Shown here piece by piece: positions 12,097 through 24,911 of a DNA stretch of 64,000 nt. The translations under genes were made by a program, and so were the position numbers. Numbering within the stretch: position 1 is the first letter of the stretch; every line of letters begins with the position of its first letter. Source of the DNA: Diadophis punctatus similis (Eukaryota; Chordata; Lepidosauria; Squamata; Dipsadidae). The stretch covers positions 228,239,434 through 228,303,433 of the forward strand of contig JALIGW010000001.1 of assembly GCA_023053685.1 (NCBI GenBank), given 5' to 3'. Below the pieces are notes generated by a model. It was not told the origin of the DNA. It ran no database searches and saw only the letters and a list, made by a program, of their open reading frames with translations.

Positions 12097-13400
12097 TATA
12101 ACCGTCAGAATCTGGTTGGGGAAAAGAGGGTGGGCAGTGGCTGCACTTAGCAGTTTCCTAATGGAATGCTTACAATCACAGAGGGATTTCTCCTCCCCTC
12201 ACAGTTCAGACAGGGTACTGATAACAAAATAGGCAATTGTGCCATAACTAAGCAGGTGACTGGCACAATGTAAATACCCACCAAAATGTGTTGGGTGTTG
12301 CATATTTTCTGGGAGACAGTGGCATAAATAACTTGACAACTGCAACAGAAATGGTTGATGCTTGGGCTGAACTGAAAAGAATTTCATTCAGGGCACCTCT
12401 TGGACTGTTTATAATAAGACGACTGGGGACATCATCAGGACTCTAGCTTTTGTTTTTAATCCACTTTGCTTTAAATCAATATTGCAACATGCTTTTGTTC
12501 ATAAAGACTCAAATCCTTTGGGATCATCTTTCTCTTGTGTTATGATGCAGTAAAAAAAAAAGCCAGCAAGAGCTACCAAATTAGCTCTTAAACCAAATGC
12601 AGTCCTAAACTTTCACTCTAAGTAGACACCTTATAATCCCTGTACTGTTTTCTTATAAATTTCATATATATAAGGAATGCAGCTAACCTTTACACTACCT
12701 GGATTCATGGGCTACCGTCTTCTAGATCTTTCTATTCTAGAGAGATGAGAAAAAAAATTAGAAGTCTTGAAATATGTACTTACTGTAAGTCCCATCTCAT
12801 TTGGATGCACTATTTTTCCCTGCTTCCCAGTAATTTTAATTAGCTTAAATCTTAACTTGTACAGTTGCAGAAGGATGTCAAGAAGGATAGAGGGAAGCAA
12901 CAGCTAAGTCAGTGTAATGTATGTTTTGAAACGGTTTGTGACTGAATGGATCAGTTGGCCATTTGAGAAAGAAGGAAAGGGCTTTTGATTCTAGCTGCAA
13001 AGGAATATGAAGCTCTTAAAATCCAGAAGCCAAAATATATTCTGATCTAAATGGATTTAAGTTGGCTTGTGGGATCCACATCACTTGTGTCAGTGATGAA
13101 CGTGGCCCCTTTGGAACGTCGTTGATTGCTCAGCAGAATTGTAGAAATTAATTGTCTTGCTTTGAGATGGAAATAAGCAGGGTCTGAAGTTGAAGGCCAG
13201 AAAGAAAGTAATAGTTTTGCAGGTATTGAATGTTATGGTATTGCATAAAGAGGAGGAACAGGGTTGGCTTGTAAGTCAGCTGAACAAAATTTTTGTTTGT
13301 TTGTTTTCCTTCTGAGCACTTTTTCCCCACTAGTGCATGGTCCACTTTTTCTCAGATTATAGGAATTAATTGACTGGTTTGTCACCTAAGCCTAATGTTG
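12097..13400 (+). other. Probable PNPLA2 3' UTR and downstream DNA
   Basis: No coding exon or recognisable repeat is seen. No AATAAA lies in the first 1.3 kb after the stop; the first canonical one I found is near 15519. Either a variant signal is used or the UTR is long. The true transcript end cannot be fixed from sequence alone. Confidence 0.4.
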
Positions 13401-13404
13401 TGTG

Positions 13405-13519
13405 CTGAGAGTGACTATCCCAAAGTCATCCAGCTGGCTTTCATGCCTAAAGTGGGATTAAAATTCACAATCCCTGGTTTCTAGCCTGGTGCCTTAACCA
13501 CTAGACTAAACTTGCTCTC
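13405..13519 (-). repeat. tRNA-derived SINE, minus strand
   Basis: Inverted relative to the copy at 4358. It contains gtcatccagctggctttcat and a box-B-like complement near cctggtgccttaaccacta. Confidence 0.6.
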
Positions 13520-13608
13520 TGCTGAACAAAGTTGAACGTATAGTCTTATTTCAATCTTTTCATGCTAAGCCAATGGAGCTAGTCCTTTCAATTGCTGTGA
13601 AAAAAAAA

Positions 13609-14060
13609 TTGTTGTTGTTACTTGTGAAGTCATGTCCAACCCATCGCGACCCCATGGACAATGTTCCTCCAGGCCTTCCTGTTCTCTACCATCCCCCGGA
13701 GTCCATTTATGCTCACACGGACTGCTTCAATGACTCCATCCAGCCACCACATTCTCTGTCGTCCCCTTCTTCTTTTGCCCTCAGTCTTTCTCAGCATTAG
13801 GCTCTTCTCCAGTGAGTCCTTCCTTCTCATTAGGTGGCCAAAGTATTTGAGTTTCATCTTCAGGATCTGGCCTTCTAAAGAGCAATCAGGGTTGATCTTC
13901 TCTAGGATTGACCAGTTTGATTGCCTTGCAGGAGTCTTCTCCAGCACCATAGTTCAAAGGCCTCAATTCTTTGGCGCTCGGCCTTTTTTATGGTCCAACT
14001 TTCACATTGCAACTGCGAAAACCATAGCCTTCACTATACACACTTTTGTTGGCAGGGTGA
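13609..14060 (-). pseudogene. BovB (RTE) LINE 3' end, minus strand
   Basis: The minus frame over 13630-13950 gives LKYFGHLMRRKDSLEKS, KRRRGRQRMWWLDGVIEA and WRNIVHGVA, the C-terminus of BovB ORF2. Only the ORF end and 3' UTR remain, the usual 5'-truncated form. BovB is abundant in squamates and known for horizontal transfer. Confidence 0.88.
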
Positions 14061-14065
14061 TGTAG

Positions 14066-15707
14066 CATAGAAGTATTTTCCCCTTCACACATAGCCCAAG
14101 AAGCAAATTTGGTATACATCATCCATTTCTCTCATAAGCTTTCTTTACAGCAGTTGCCTATTGTCATATATGCACAAGATGAAGCACTCTGGTTAATTTC
14201 TCACAGCCCCATACCAACTATCTTGTGTCTATCGTTAATTATCACCAGCACCATACTTGATCTCATCATTCATTGCTGTTGTTTTCTTCCTGCTATTGTA
14301 TATTTAGCATGGCAAATATTCATTATGATGGCAGAAAGCAGGAGCTGCACTCGTATAGTGATATTGGCACATTTCTAGTCACTGTGCGTGAGACTATATG
14401 TAGAGTACTTGTTATGATTTTGTATCATTATAGACTGAAGAAAAAAAAGTTTGGGTACATTTGTTTTTGGATAAAAAAAGATTGGTTTTCTTTGCACTTT
14501 AATGACATTTCTGTTTTTCTCCTAGTACAGAACTATCTGTTAAATTCCAAAGATAAGACAATGGATGGAAGGAGAGGGAGACATAATGATTGCTTAGAAA
14601 TAAGTTAATAGTAATAGAATTTTAAATGCTACAAGAGAACAAAAAGGATAATGCTTTATTATATAGTATATTTGTTCTCTTAGTAGACTACAACAGACTA
14701 CTAACTTTAAGTATTATGAGCAATAAGTGGTTCTATATTAGCAAAGCCTATGAGATACACATGCTTTTTTCCCCTGGAAAAAGTATTATTGAAAGCGGCT
14801 GAAACCAGGATAATAGTATTGCTCCAGGAAAAGAAACTAGGAGCAAAATACAAGGAGTTAAATAGCATTTCTAGCAATGCCTTCACTTGTAAAAATTTCT
14901 AGCGCAAATATTAAAAATCAGCTTTGAATGAAGTGATTTTATAAAAATAGGCTCATTGCCAGAAAAAAAATTCCTTTGTTGTCTACTCATTTGGCACAAG
15001 GGCCTGTTTTGAATCTCTGCACCAGTATTTCCTTTTACACATCCCTGGGAGAAGTGGAGCTATGAAGAATGAATATTTGCAACCAGGCAGGATGGGAGTA
15101 GTCATCAAGTTTGGCAATGAACAGTGGCTCTCCTATACGTTACATAAATACTTAGGGTGGCAAGAGTACACTGTTTTATCTGCTAATATTTCCTTTAATG
15201 TAAGCAGCAGTAACAAATTGCAAAACATTCAGAGCACTTCCACAGAATCCAGTTCCTGGTCTGGAATTCACTACTGAATTTTGATAATTTCTTCCATGTA
15301 CTTACCTGTTTGGATAGGTAAGTACAGCAGCCACCAACTCTTAATGCAGAGGAAAAGGAAGGACCCATCTCTCTTCACTAATATTAAAATGAAGAGGCTG
15401 AGCAAAGGTAGACATTTTGTTTCGGAGGAAGAAATGCTGTTAAAATTGCTTTGGACTGAGCTGTCACATCCAAAGATTCATGTCTCCTCTCCCATATTTA
15501 ATTACAAGTAGGATATAAAATAAATGAAGACAGGAGATATGCAAAATTGAAGTGTTTTCTCTAGTAGCAATGTCTCTTTAGAGAAAAGCTCTGAGCAAAA
15601 GATCCTTTGTAAAACTCTGCTGAGGAAGGAATCTTCCTCTTATCTTAACCCAAGTAAGTTCCATAGGTATCACATCACCTCAGCTTTCCCACATAAAATA
15701 CAACAGT
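14066..15707. other. Intergenic DNA, nothing recognised
   Basis: AT-rich, with scattered short ORFs of no recognisable family. AATAAA occurs near 15519 but cannot be tied to a transcript. Confidence 0.5.
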
Positions 15708-15715
15708 GCCTAGAT

Positions 15716-15844
15716 CAGGGCTGTCAAACTCCTGGCCCGCAGGCCGGATGCATCACGCGCTGGCCACAGCCGATTTAGTGAAGGGAGAAAAAATCCCAAT
15801 ATGTTATGTGATGCCGCTGTGACGACATGAGTTTGACACCCCTG
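15716..15844. mobile_element. hAT MITE (TGTCAAACTC family), 129 bp
   Basis: Ends CAGGGCTGTCAAACTC and GAGTTTGACACCCCTG, with duplication GCCTAGAT at 15708-15715 and 15845-15852. Confidence 0.92.
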
Positions 15845-16788
15845 GCCTAGATACTTTCCCTTGTTAAGTACACAATTGTCTGCTTATTCTGCAAAGTAGC
15901 CTCTGTTAGAGGAAAATTGTTCTTGTATCGTGAAATAGCTGGAAAAGCATGATTTTGCTTTTGAATTCTAATAGGCACCAGAGTTCCCCCCCCCTACAAC
16001 TATAATGTGAATGTCATTTGTTGTCTTTTAGATGAAAATGTGCCAGTGTTTGCATGTCTTTAACCACTAAGTTATTCAACACTATATTCTATTTTGAAAT
16101 GTATTGCACAATTATATAGCCTTTTTTTTTAATTGTAAGCTGCTATTGCTGCTTCAAATGCAGCTATTGTAATGCTGGGATTCTATTTGTTGCTAATACA
16201 CTGCACTGTAATTTAGACAGCCCTCTTTTTAACTAACTATCTCACCTGTTTGAAGATAATCAGGATTTTAAAAATAGTTTTATAAAACAAATATAAAAAT
16301 TTTAATTTTATATGTTAATGTTAAAAGTGTAAGTTCAAATGTTAGTGCCAAAAACTGGTATTGCAATATGTATTGGAGTTTCACAGCAAAAACACACATT
16401 TTCTTTTAATTCTAAAACGTAAAAGTAGTGTATGCTCCCAACTGATTTTCCTTCATAATAAAAAGAAAATAGAAGCTAGAACCAACGAAGTATCCACAGG
16501 GTAAAGCCAACCAGCCCAGCTCTAATTTCTTTAAAAAAAGAAATTGGTGTATCAGATTTGAAACTCTTGAACAAAAACTGATAACAACTTACATCAGCTA
16601 GTTTGACTTGGCAGATAGTTGAAAGTCAAGTTGAAAAGCAGCATTTGATTACATCAGAAGCTGATGAAAGAGAAGCTTGACTTGTGAAGTTGCACGGTTT
16701 AAGATTCCACAGTGCCTTTTTTCTTTGTTTTTAGAAAGCCAAACAATTTATAGCTTGCTGCTGCTGTTATCTTTATGGGCATCTACCT

Positions 16789-17195
16789 ATAGTAGTCCTC
16801 AACTTATAAACCACATTTGGGACCAGAATTTCTATTACTAAGCATCGTGATTGTTAAGTGAATCATGCCAATTTAATTACCATTTTGTCTTGGTTGTTAA
16901 GTGAGTCACCTTAATCAGTAAGTGAATCATGCAGTCATTTAAAAAATCTGGCTTCCCTCATTGACTTTACTGGTTGGAAGCCAGTTGGGAAAGTCACAAA
17001 TGATGATTACATGATCCAAGGATGCTGCCAGTGTCATAAATACATGCTGGTTGCCAAGCGGCCATATTTTGATCATGTAACCATGGGGATCCTGCAATGG
17101 TCGTAAGTGCAAGCATTAGTCATCATGGCTTTTTTCAGTGCCATTGAAATCTCAAAAGAGTTGCTAAATGGATGGTTGTAAGTTGAGGACTATCT
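16789..17195. mobile_element. TA-type MITE (GTAGTCCTCAACTTA family)
   Basis: Ends tagtagtcctcaacttat and gtaagttgaggactatct. The interior has the family phrases ttaagtgaatcatgc and gatgctgccag. Better preserved copies are at 26058, 32767 and 40701. Confidence 0.75.
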
Positions 17196-18029
17196 GGATT
17201 CCTCTGCTGTTTTCATTCCGATCAGCCTTTTTGAATTCTATAAAAGTTCTTAAGTTGTTGACACTACTAAGGCTGAACTAATCATTGTGAGAAGCAACTG
17301 ATTTACCTTGCTCTGATGTTAAGCCATAGTAAATCCAACATGCCAAATAAAAAATCTCTTTGCAAAAAATGAACTCAATTGTATTTAGGGAGTGGGAGAT
17401 GATCATGATCTGATGCTGTTGGTCAAATTGCAATAGCTCATTTTTAGCACTTGCAACTAAAATAAAGCAATAAATACAGTGAGGAAAACTAATCAAGCAT
17501 TATAATAGTCACTCTTGAGTTAATTTTCTTCATGCTTTGCATTATCCATGCCCTCAGTTCCTTTCTTCTATGTGTTTTACTGGAAATGTGCTATTTATTC
17601 TTTTAAAATGTATCTCTAATAAAAATACTTTCTAAACTTATTGAACTGAAATGTGGATTTGCATTTATTCATGCTTTGTGTAGCCATAGTCAGTTGATAC
17701 TTTATGAAAATCAGGTATTTTTAATCCAGTTGGCAAGAGGCAAACCAGATGGATCCAAGATGCCTTCTTTGATCTGCAGTCCTACACTATGCTCACAGTT
17801 GCTCTTGCTACACAGTTACCCATTAGGCATTACAGCCACAGATGTTATTCAGCTTCACTGGATTCCTCATCAAGTCACTATTGCCATGTTATTCCTAAAA
17901 TTGCATTAGCCATGAAGATCAAATAAGGAATGCAGGAATTCCATCTGACTGAGGTTGCGGATGAAACTAAGCTGGCAGGAATAACTAACACACTAGGTCG
18001 TGTCCTCCAAGTTTATATTTTGTGTATGG

Positions 18030-18420
18030 ATTCTTTTTGCCAATGTGTAAGACAGAGCATTTGTTCATTGATATTTGTAGTTGCCAGTTATCAGACCATT
18101 GTGATATATGGTCAAGGTCTTTTTGAAGGGTAGAAGTATTGTCGGTGGTGTTGAATAGCTTAACATCGTCAGCAAAGAGAATGCAGTTGCTTATAATATG
18201 ATCACAAAGGTTGTTGATGTAAAGAATAAATAGTGTTGGTCCTAGAATGCTGCCTTGAGGGACACCACTGTTGACAGGTGCATGATTTGATATCCATACT
18301 TAATTCCCACCACCATTTTCAGGTAGAATTAGGAAATACCTTGTTGATTCAATGTTGAAAGGTTAGAAAGCCATGACCACTTGACTGATGATCAGATTCA
18401 ATATAAGGAATTTTTAATGT
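18030..18420 (-). pseudogene. CR1-like LINE reverse transcriptase fragment, minus strand
   Basis: The minus frame includes VNSGVPQGSILG (18240-18280) and ISNCILFADDVKLF (18150-18195), the RT motifs GVPQGS and FADD of CR1/L2-type elements. Frame breaks flank it. The exact clade needs alignment. Confidence 0.75.
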
Positions 18421-18717
18421 GTGCCTAAGCTATAGAAAACAGATAACGGTATATGGAATTTTTTTTAAAGAAAAAGCAGCATATATTTATATCTAAAGTA
18501 AATGAGCTCTTGCATTATCCTGACTTTAGATGCTGAAGAACAACATTCTGATTCCAGGAACTCACTAAAGTTTCAAAGTAACATACATGTTTTCAACTAC
18601 AGAACAAAGAAAACAGTATCAGCAAAACCAATTTTCATATAAACTGGATTCATACATTGCACAAAACCCTGGCTTGCTGATCTTAGGGCACTGAATAAAC
18701 CATAATTGATAGATGTC

Positions 18718-18990
18718 TATGGAAATTCTCAGTCACCCAGCTCATGGTTGTCCCAAAGGTGCTTTTTCAAGAGGCAACTGGACTTTCTTTGAAGACAGAT
18801 ACAGATTAACAGAGTTGGAAGGGACCTTGCAGGTCATCTAGTCTAACCCCCTGACCAAGCAGGAGACTTACATCTGCCTCTACCGAGGATCGAACTCACA
18901 ACCTCCTGATTGTGAGGCAAGAGCTCCACCTCTAGGCCACAGCAGCTTGTACATTTCACTTTTCATCCAAGAAGCTTCTTCAGCTCTTAT
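18718..18990. mobile_element. MITE interrupted by a CR1-tailed SINE
   Basis: The left part reads tctcagtcacccagctcatg and aaaggtgctttttcaagagg; the right part reads cttttcatccaagaagcttc. The same phrases are contiguous in the copy at 38238-38405, so the block at 18803-18950 is a later insertion. Confidence 0.7.
18803..18950 (-). repeat. SINE or CR1 3' end with tRNA-like part, minus strand
   Basis: CR1 3'-end phrase agttggaagggaccttgcag is followed by a tRNA-like stretch gatcgaactcacaacctcct. The combination suggests a SINE with a CR1-type tail. Confidence 0.55.
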
Positions 18991-19679
18991 AATTGAGATA
19001 TAGCAAAGATTTTAGAGGACAACCACATCTTTCTAGACTTTGGGGCTTTTAGAATATCTTCATGAACCTATACTTTTATTAATATTAGTGAATAGTCACG
19101 GAATGATTTAATTTTCCTGTAGTAAATGGAAGATGACTGCATGGGCACCAATGGGGGGGAACAGGTAAAGGGCAAGTGATACATATATGATGACAATCCC
19201 GCACATGCTGTAACTGACATACTTGTGTTGTACATTCTGAAACAAGTGCATAATTGTGGTGGAAGCCAGGAAAGTCCCCCACTCCTGCTTTAATCCCGCA
19301 GTGTAACATCAAAGACAATTGGAGACAGATAGTCACCATCAATATACAAGAAAAGGTGCTGAGACTCAGACTCTACAGTAGCGATGTGACACTAGTGCAA
19401 AAAATGCTTGTTATCACTCACATATCATTGTGCCAGCTGAAGGCTTGCAGCATTTGTGAAAGGTATTTCCAAATCAGGGCTTCATAAACAGAGGTTCAAG
19501 ATTGTGGCTCTGAGATTTCCACGGCTTTGGAAAAGCAAGAGCTCTTAGGGTTATGGGTCTAGAAAGCCCCAGGAAGTTAAATAAACTCTCTCTACTCTTT
19601 GGCTTCAACTTGATTTATCTACACATTTTGGGCACCTATATCCCCACATAATGGGCTCTTCCTGTGCACGGCCTTTTGT

Positions 19680-21160
19680 CCCACAGGATCCATTTACTCA
19701 GCTCACTCTTTTGCCTGCGCCACGCTTCTGTCCTTCCACCTCTTCAGACGCCTAGTAGTTAGAGCGCAGAATCCTCAACTGCGAAGGGAAATTCTCAGCT
19801 CACAAAAAAAAAAAAACCAAAAAAAACAACACCCGCTCGCTCGCCCAGCTGCGGGTCGCGTTTATTAAAGGAGGAGGAGGAGGTGGGGGAAAGGAGGGAC
19901 AGGCATCAACACCTCGCCCTGAGCTTGCCGCCGCCGCCCCTCTTCCCTAGGGCGAATAAAAGCTTTGCCCCCTCGCGTAAAAATCCACCAACCTCCCGCA
20001 GGACTTTTCCCCGAGGCTCCGCGAAGCCGAATTTGCGAGCGGGCGGATGAGGGGAAAAAAAAGAGTTGGGATGCCAATCCCGGTGCCCTGCAATAAACGC
20101 GCTCGCTCACCTCTCCCCCCTCCCTAGTCGTCTCTTTTCCCCCTCCCCTCCCGCGCGCCCGCCCGTTGGCTCCCCGCGCGCTCTGGCAAGTCTCTGCCTC
20201 TCGCCCACCCACCTTTCCAGACTTGCTGCTTCCCCCCCCCCCCCGCTCTCTCGTCTTTGTTCTTTAGCTTTCTTTGTGCGAAGATTATCTAATGCAGTGT
20301 TTCCCAACCTTGGCAACTTGAAGATGTCTGGACTTCAACTCCCAGAATTCCCCAGCCAGCATTCGCTGGCTGGGGAATTCTGGGAGTTGAAGTCCAGACA
20401 TCTTCAAGTTGCCAAGGTTGGGAAACACTGATCTAATGACGCAGCACAGAGTCGCCACGGAGGAGGGGGTGGGAGCCAGGAAACCCAGCGAGGGTTTCCC
20501 CTGCCTGGCAGCGAGCCAGGCTGCGCGGCCGCCTCAAGAGGAGGCGCCGCTGCAGGCGCGACCTCCTCCTCCTCCGCCTGCTTTCTCGGCACCTGCGAGG
20601 CTGCGGCGGGAAGCTTAGAGCGCGCGAGGAAAGTATAAGCGCGGAGATTCCCTTTGCTGGCCTTTCAGAGCGGCGACTTGGTGCTCTGTCATTTCCGGCT
20701 TGCCAAAAAATACTCTTTTCCGCGCCTTCCCCGCTTGGGGTGTTTGGACGGCTGGCTTTCTCTTCCAAGCTGTTCCTTTGACTTGGAAAGAACAAGTCGG
20801 GCTGCCCGAGAGGTTTTGCCGGCCTTTTCGTCTGCGCGAAAACCACGGACCGGAGGCTTTTTCCTTCCGCGCTTGACAACTGAACCTGGACACACGCATT
20901 CCTTTAAACCGGGAGTAGCGCAAATGCTCTAGAAAGCGTTTCCCAAACGCGGGTTTGCTGCACCTGACCCCCCCCCTCGCTTCCCAACGAGGTAGGTGGA
21001 AAAAGGACGCTGTAGGAAGAGCGACGGGAGATAACCTGGCGGACGTTTGCTATTACGCTTAGCCAAATGGAGTAAGAGAGTCCAGGGCTTCTTAAGAATG
21101 GGCGAGTTTTGGGGTGAATCTCGGAAAGGAAAGAAAACTGAACTTGCTGCAATCACTTAA
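19680..21160. promoter_or_regulatory. CRACR2B: CpG island, probable CRACR2B promoter and 5' exon
   Basis: This is the main long CpG-dense stretch outside MITEs. It has GC-box-like GGGCGG (20041) and CCGCCC (near 19930) motifs, a run of C near 20235, and a strong plus-strand donor ACGAG|GTAGGT at 20991/20992. The first CRACR2B coding exon begins after an in-frame stop, so a non-coding upstream exon is expected. I infer a TSS in 20450-20950 and a first intron of about 16.4 kb. Several long ORFs on both strands here are products of GC-rich composition and are not called. A different or minus-strand transcript cannot be excluded. Confidence 0.6.
20295..20430. mobile_element. Perfect hairpin hAT MITE in CpG island (136 bp)
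   Basis: Two 66-nt arms are exact reverse complements around a 4-nt loop (attc). The ends are CAGTGTTTCCCAACC and its complement. The target duplication ATCTAATG occurs at 20287-20294 and 20431-20438. The exact arms suggest a recent insertion or ongoing gene conversion. Confidence 0.93.
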
Positions 21161-22322
21161 TGAGTGGTTTTCCTGCAATGGATTTTAGGCTAACTTCCAC
21201 AAACGCATTGCTTTCTTTCTGGATAACATCACTTCTGAAATTTCCGTTTCCCCCTCCCTGGATCCTGGTGTAGCTTTTAAGTTGCCATAGGCAATAATTA
21301 ACAAACGGTGCTTCATTACCCGCGTTCTAAAAAGCCTGAGTCTCCAGGCTGAGTTAGGCTGTCTTAACCTGGCCATGTTTTCCTCTTATGAAGGATTGTC
21401 TGTCATTAGCAGTTGCTTAACAGAAGTAGATTTTAAAGACATTATTTTCTTTTTCATCGTTTCACCTGTCCTTGAGACAGCTGTTTAAGGTTTGTTAGTT
21501 ATGCAGCTGTTTAAAGATAGACTCTTGATGGAGTAAAAAGTTAATCTCCAGCATATCTTAACTTTTAAAGAAAATTTATATAGTCGTCTACTTGCTCACA
21601 GGGACTCTAGGTCCCTTACAAGCAATAAAACACTATAGAAAAAAATAAAAATAATATCTGGTTGAACTGTGGTGGATATAGCACAAATTTTAGTGCACTT
21701 TGGGGAATAAATAAGCCTCCTTTGTGATGTCCAAACATTCTGCAAATAAGTCGTAGTTATCCTAACTGCTGTACTGTTTTAGAGAACACACTTGTGAGGT
21801 AGGCTACTCTTGTGTCTGTTTGCTCCTGGAAATGCTCACTTTTAACAAGTGAGCAAAGATTTTGATCCCTTGGTGCTGAATTAGATAACAATGTCTATAG
21901 ATTTCACTCTCTTAAAACTTTATTTGATGACTATAAAATTTGAGAACCTACAGTTGCAGATATTTTATTTTCTACCTTCTAGGTGAAGCACTGCTAGGTG
22001 GCAGCACGTAGCCAAACTGAGTTGATCTTGAAAATCTAAATTTGCTCAGAACAGATTGAGATTACCCACCTAAAAAATAGCACAGGACTTGAGCTTTAGT
22101 TGAGACTTTTTTTTGCATCTTGATAGATGTAATCTAACCCAACAGCTTGATCAGCTTTTTGGATTCTGTGATGGTATATAACCTCTGTTCTTGGAGTTTT
22201 TAGCTTGCTCCATAAATAGGTACATAATTAAGGAGAATATTATCTGCACTCCAAATTGGAGTTCAGAATAACCTGTTGATCTTGAGTCAGGATACTTAAT
22301 TAACTACAGCTCTCCCTATACA
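21161..22322 (+). other. CRACR2B intron 1, proximal part, nothing recognised
   Basis: Base composition returns to AT-rich just after the CpG island. No exon or named repeat is seen. Confidence 0.45.
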
Positions 22323-22376
22323 TTCTCTCTCTGTGTGTGTATATATATACACACACACATACACACACACACACAT
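22323..22376. repeat. Alternating purine-pyrimidine microsatellite (CT/TG/TA/AC)
   Basis: CT, then TG, TA and AC runs follow each other. The centre is a self-complementary gtgtgtatatatatacacac block. Confidence 0.9.
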
Positions 22377-22881
22377 GTATTTGCTTGAAAATACCGGTAC
22401 ATTCAGATATGTTTAAAACTTCCTTCTCTCCCTCCTTCCACCCCCTATATTAGATAACAATAATTGTTATGACATAGCAGTTCCTGATTGTTGATGAGTG
22501 ATACATTAACATAGGTGTCTTAGCAATGAGCCTCATGTTTTGTTTAACTTCATAATTCTCCCTAGAATTATATTCTATAATTTGCTATGTCCCTATATTT
22601 ATTTATTTAATTTTAACATTTTAATGGATTTAGTAATAAAGAGCGACTATCTATAGTTTTATGCTGGTTCCAGTTTGTTTCTATGAATTCCTTGGAAATC
22701 TTTTAGAATTCCAGCTTCCTTTAAAAAAAAAAGACATGCTTTCCATTCCTTGTAGCTATAGAGATGAGTTTGAAAACATACCTTCGATGTTATCAAAGGT
22801 AATCTGCCTGAAGGAAAGTATTATGTGACTTAGATTTGCATTCAGATTTCAAGATTTCTAAGTTAGCTGATTATGTAGAGG

Positions 22882-22955
22882 AAATTGTAGCTGGTTAAAA
22901 TTAGATTAAATTAAAATTAGATATTATGAAATCTAATTTTAACCAGCTACAATTT
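22882..22955. repeat. Short hairpin inverted repeat
   Basis: Arms AAATTGTAGCTGGTTAAAAT and its complement flank an AT-rich centre. No duplication was found, so its origin is unknown. Confidence 0.8.
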
Positions 22956-23994
22956 AGAGTCCCTCCCTCGGTCTACACCTTTCCCTGGGAAGATGTGATT
23001 TGGCTAACTACCTGCAAATAAATATGCAAATACTTTTATGTTTTTCATTCACAGTACTTTTCCAACATGATTCATGAGTTTGAACAAATTGCCTGGGCCT
23101 GCCTTAGTGAATAAATTGTATGCTAATTAGATTTTTGAATATTTTTTTCCCAACATAATTTTGTTCTAGAATTTCCAGAAAGAGCAGTTCTAGAATTAAG
23201 GCAGAAAATGGTGTAGGTTTGCAGAATATTAAAAACCAAGGGATGGATCATAAAGTCATATTTATGAAAAATGGAAATCCTTGTTCTGTTGAAATTATCC
23301 CTTATAAGAGAGGACACTTATCCACTTATTCTTGCAATGTAATTCTAAGCAGAATTGCTAAAGCATAAATTCTATTAGTTTAGTCCTCTGCACATGCAAT
23401 TTGAAGATTGTATAGTAATTTTTTCTTGCTTGTTCTATAATTTATTTGATGACTTTTTGTTGGATAGTGAATGTTGCAAAGCTATATGGTAAAGGCACCT
23501 TGAAACAAATGTGAGAGGTACAAAATGCTAACTTCCTTATGAAGTCTCATGCATTAAGGTAGAATTTCTTTGAATGTGTTTTATAATGAAAATGTACTAT
23601 TCCAGAAGCAGCTATATAATGCTTATTTGAGAGAATGTATATATATTCAAATGTATATATATTCTTTTTTTACATAGAAATGTGTGTATTCTGTGAAAAC
23701 GGTCTAGGACATTGGCCGTGCCTGTTTCTCATCCAGGGTTTCTCCTCTGCATTATTATCCAAAAGCTTTTCTCCTCGGCTGTCCCTCCCCCATCCTTTAG
23801 CCCTGGCACAGGGGCCACGGCCCCTCCATCCCAGTCCCTTCGCCAAGGCCTATTCGTGGAAGTACAGTTTTCATTGGGCATTTGGCCGCCCGGGATAGTT
23901 CGCAGCCAGCCAATCGGTGCAGGGGCTTGGGGGCTTTGGGGAAGGTGCTGCTTTGGGGAAGGTGCTGTGCTTGTTAGGAGAAGGAAGGGGAGGG

Positions 23995-24160
23995 GGTGGA
24001 AGAGCGGAGGTGGAAGGGATAAATGTAAAGGTGCAAGGAATAAGAGAATTGGGGGTGGAATTGGGGTGGAAGACCTCTGCTCTTCCACCCCAATTCCACC
24101 GCCAATTCTCTTATTCCTTGCACCTTTACATTTACCCCCCTCCACCTCCGCTCTTCCACC
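23995..24160. repeat. GC-rich inverted repeat of about 80-bp arms
   Basis: Arms 23995-24073 and 24081-24160 are complementary with few mismatches around a 7-nt loop. The ORFs on both strands here mirror each other because of this structure. The right flank (24340-24378) resembles a GAGGACTATCT end of the GTAGTCCTC family, so the hairpin may sit in a degraded MITE. Confidence 0.75.
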
Positions 24161-24911
24161 ACAATTCCATCCCCAATTCTCCAATTGTTCACAGTTATGA
24201 CAGTGATAGAAAAGCAACTTTGTGACCAATCATTGCATTTGCAACTTCGCAGATCTGTAAACTGAATGAAAGCTGAAGATCTGTGATGAACTGAGAGATA
24301 ATAAACACAGTTGTGGTTCACTTCACTTAACAATCAAATTTCTAGTCTAAATCATGGTTGCTAAATGAGGACTATCTATGTGTCTTTGGTTTTATATAAA
24401 ATCTGGCATATTTTCTATCCCTCTCTCCATCTGTCTTTATTTTTTTTAAAGTGAATCTGACACACACACCCTAAAAATCCCAGTTTAGACTTATATTTCA
24501 TTTTTTGACATAAACTCTGTTTCACAAAAACTAATACCATAATAAATTATATTGCTACACAGATATAACAACTTTAGCATGTCATATATTGGCAGATAAC
24601 TTTCAATTTAGCTACCTACAAAATAGAAATGTTCAATTAGTTCTGGTAGCGGTAATAGAGTGAAAGTTAGCTTTACTTTTAGATCCTGTAACAAGTGGAA
24701 CCTACATTTATAAAGTGGATACCGGTAATTTGTTTAATCATGCTTGTTCTTTGCCTAATCAGAGAGCACAGTTTCCTTTTGATTCTAGTTACTGAAAATC
24801 ACAGTGGTTTTTGTTTCCATTCCCACTCAAATGAACATATTGCAATTACATGAATTGCAGAGTTTCTTTTATTTGCAAAGCTGTCTTTCTGTAGTTGTTT
24901 AGTTCTGTAGT

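Noticed and set aside
20066..20923. Long ORFs on both strands in the CpG island
   Set aside because: GC-rich composition suppresses stops; the frames are Arg/Pro/Ser-rich, overlap each other and show no family motif.
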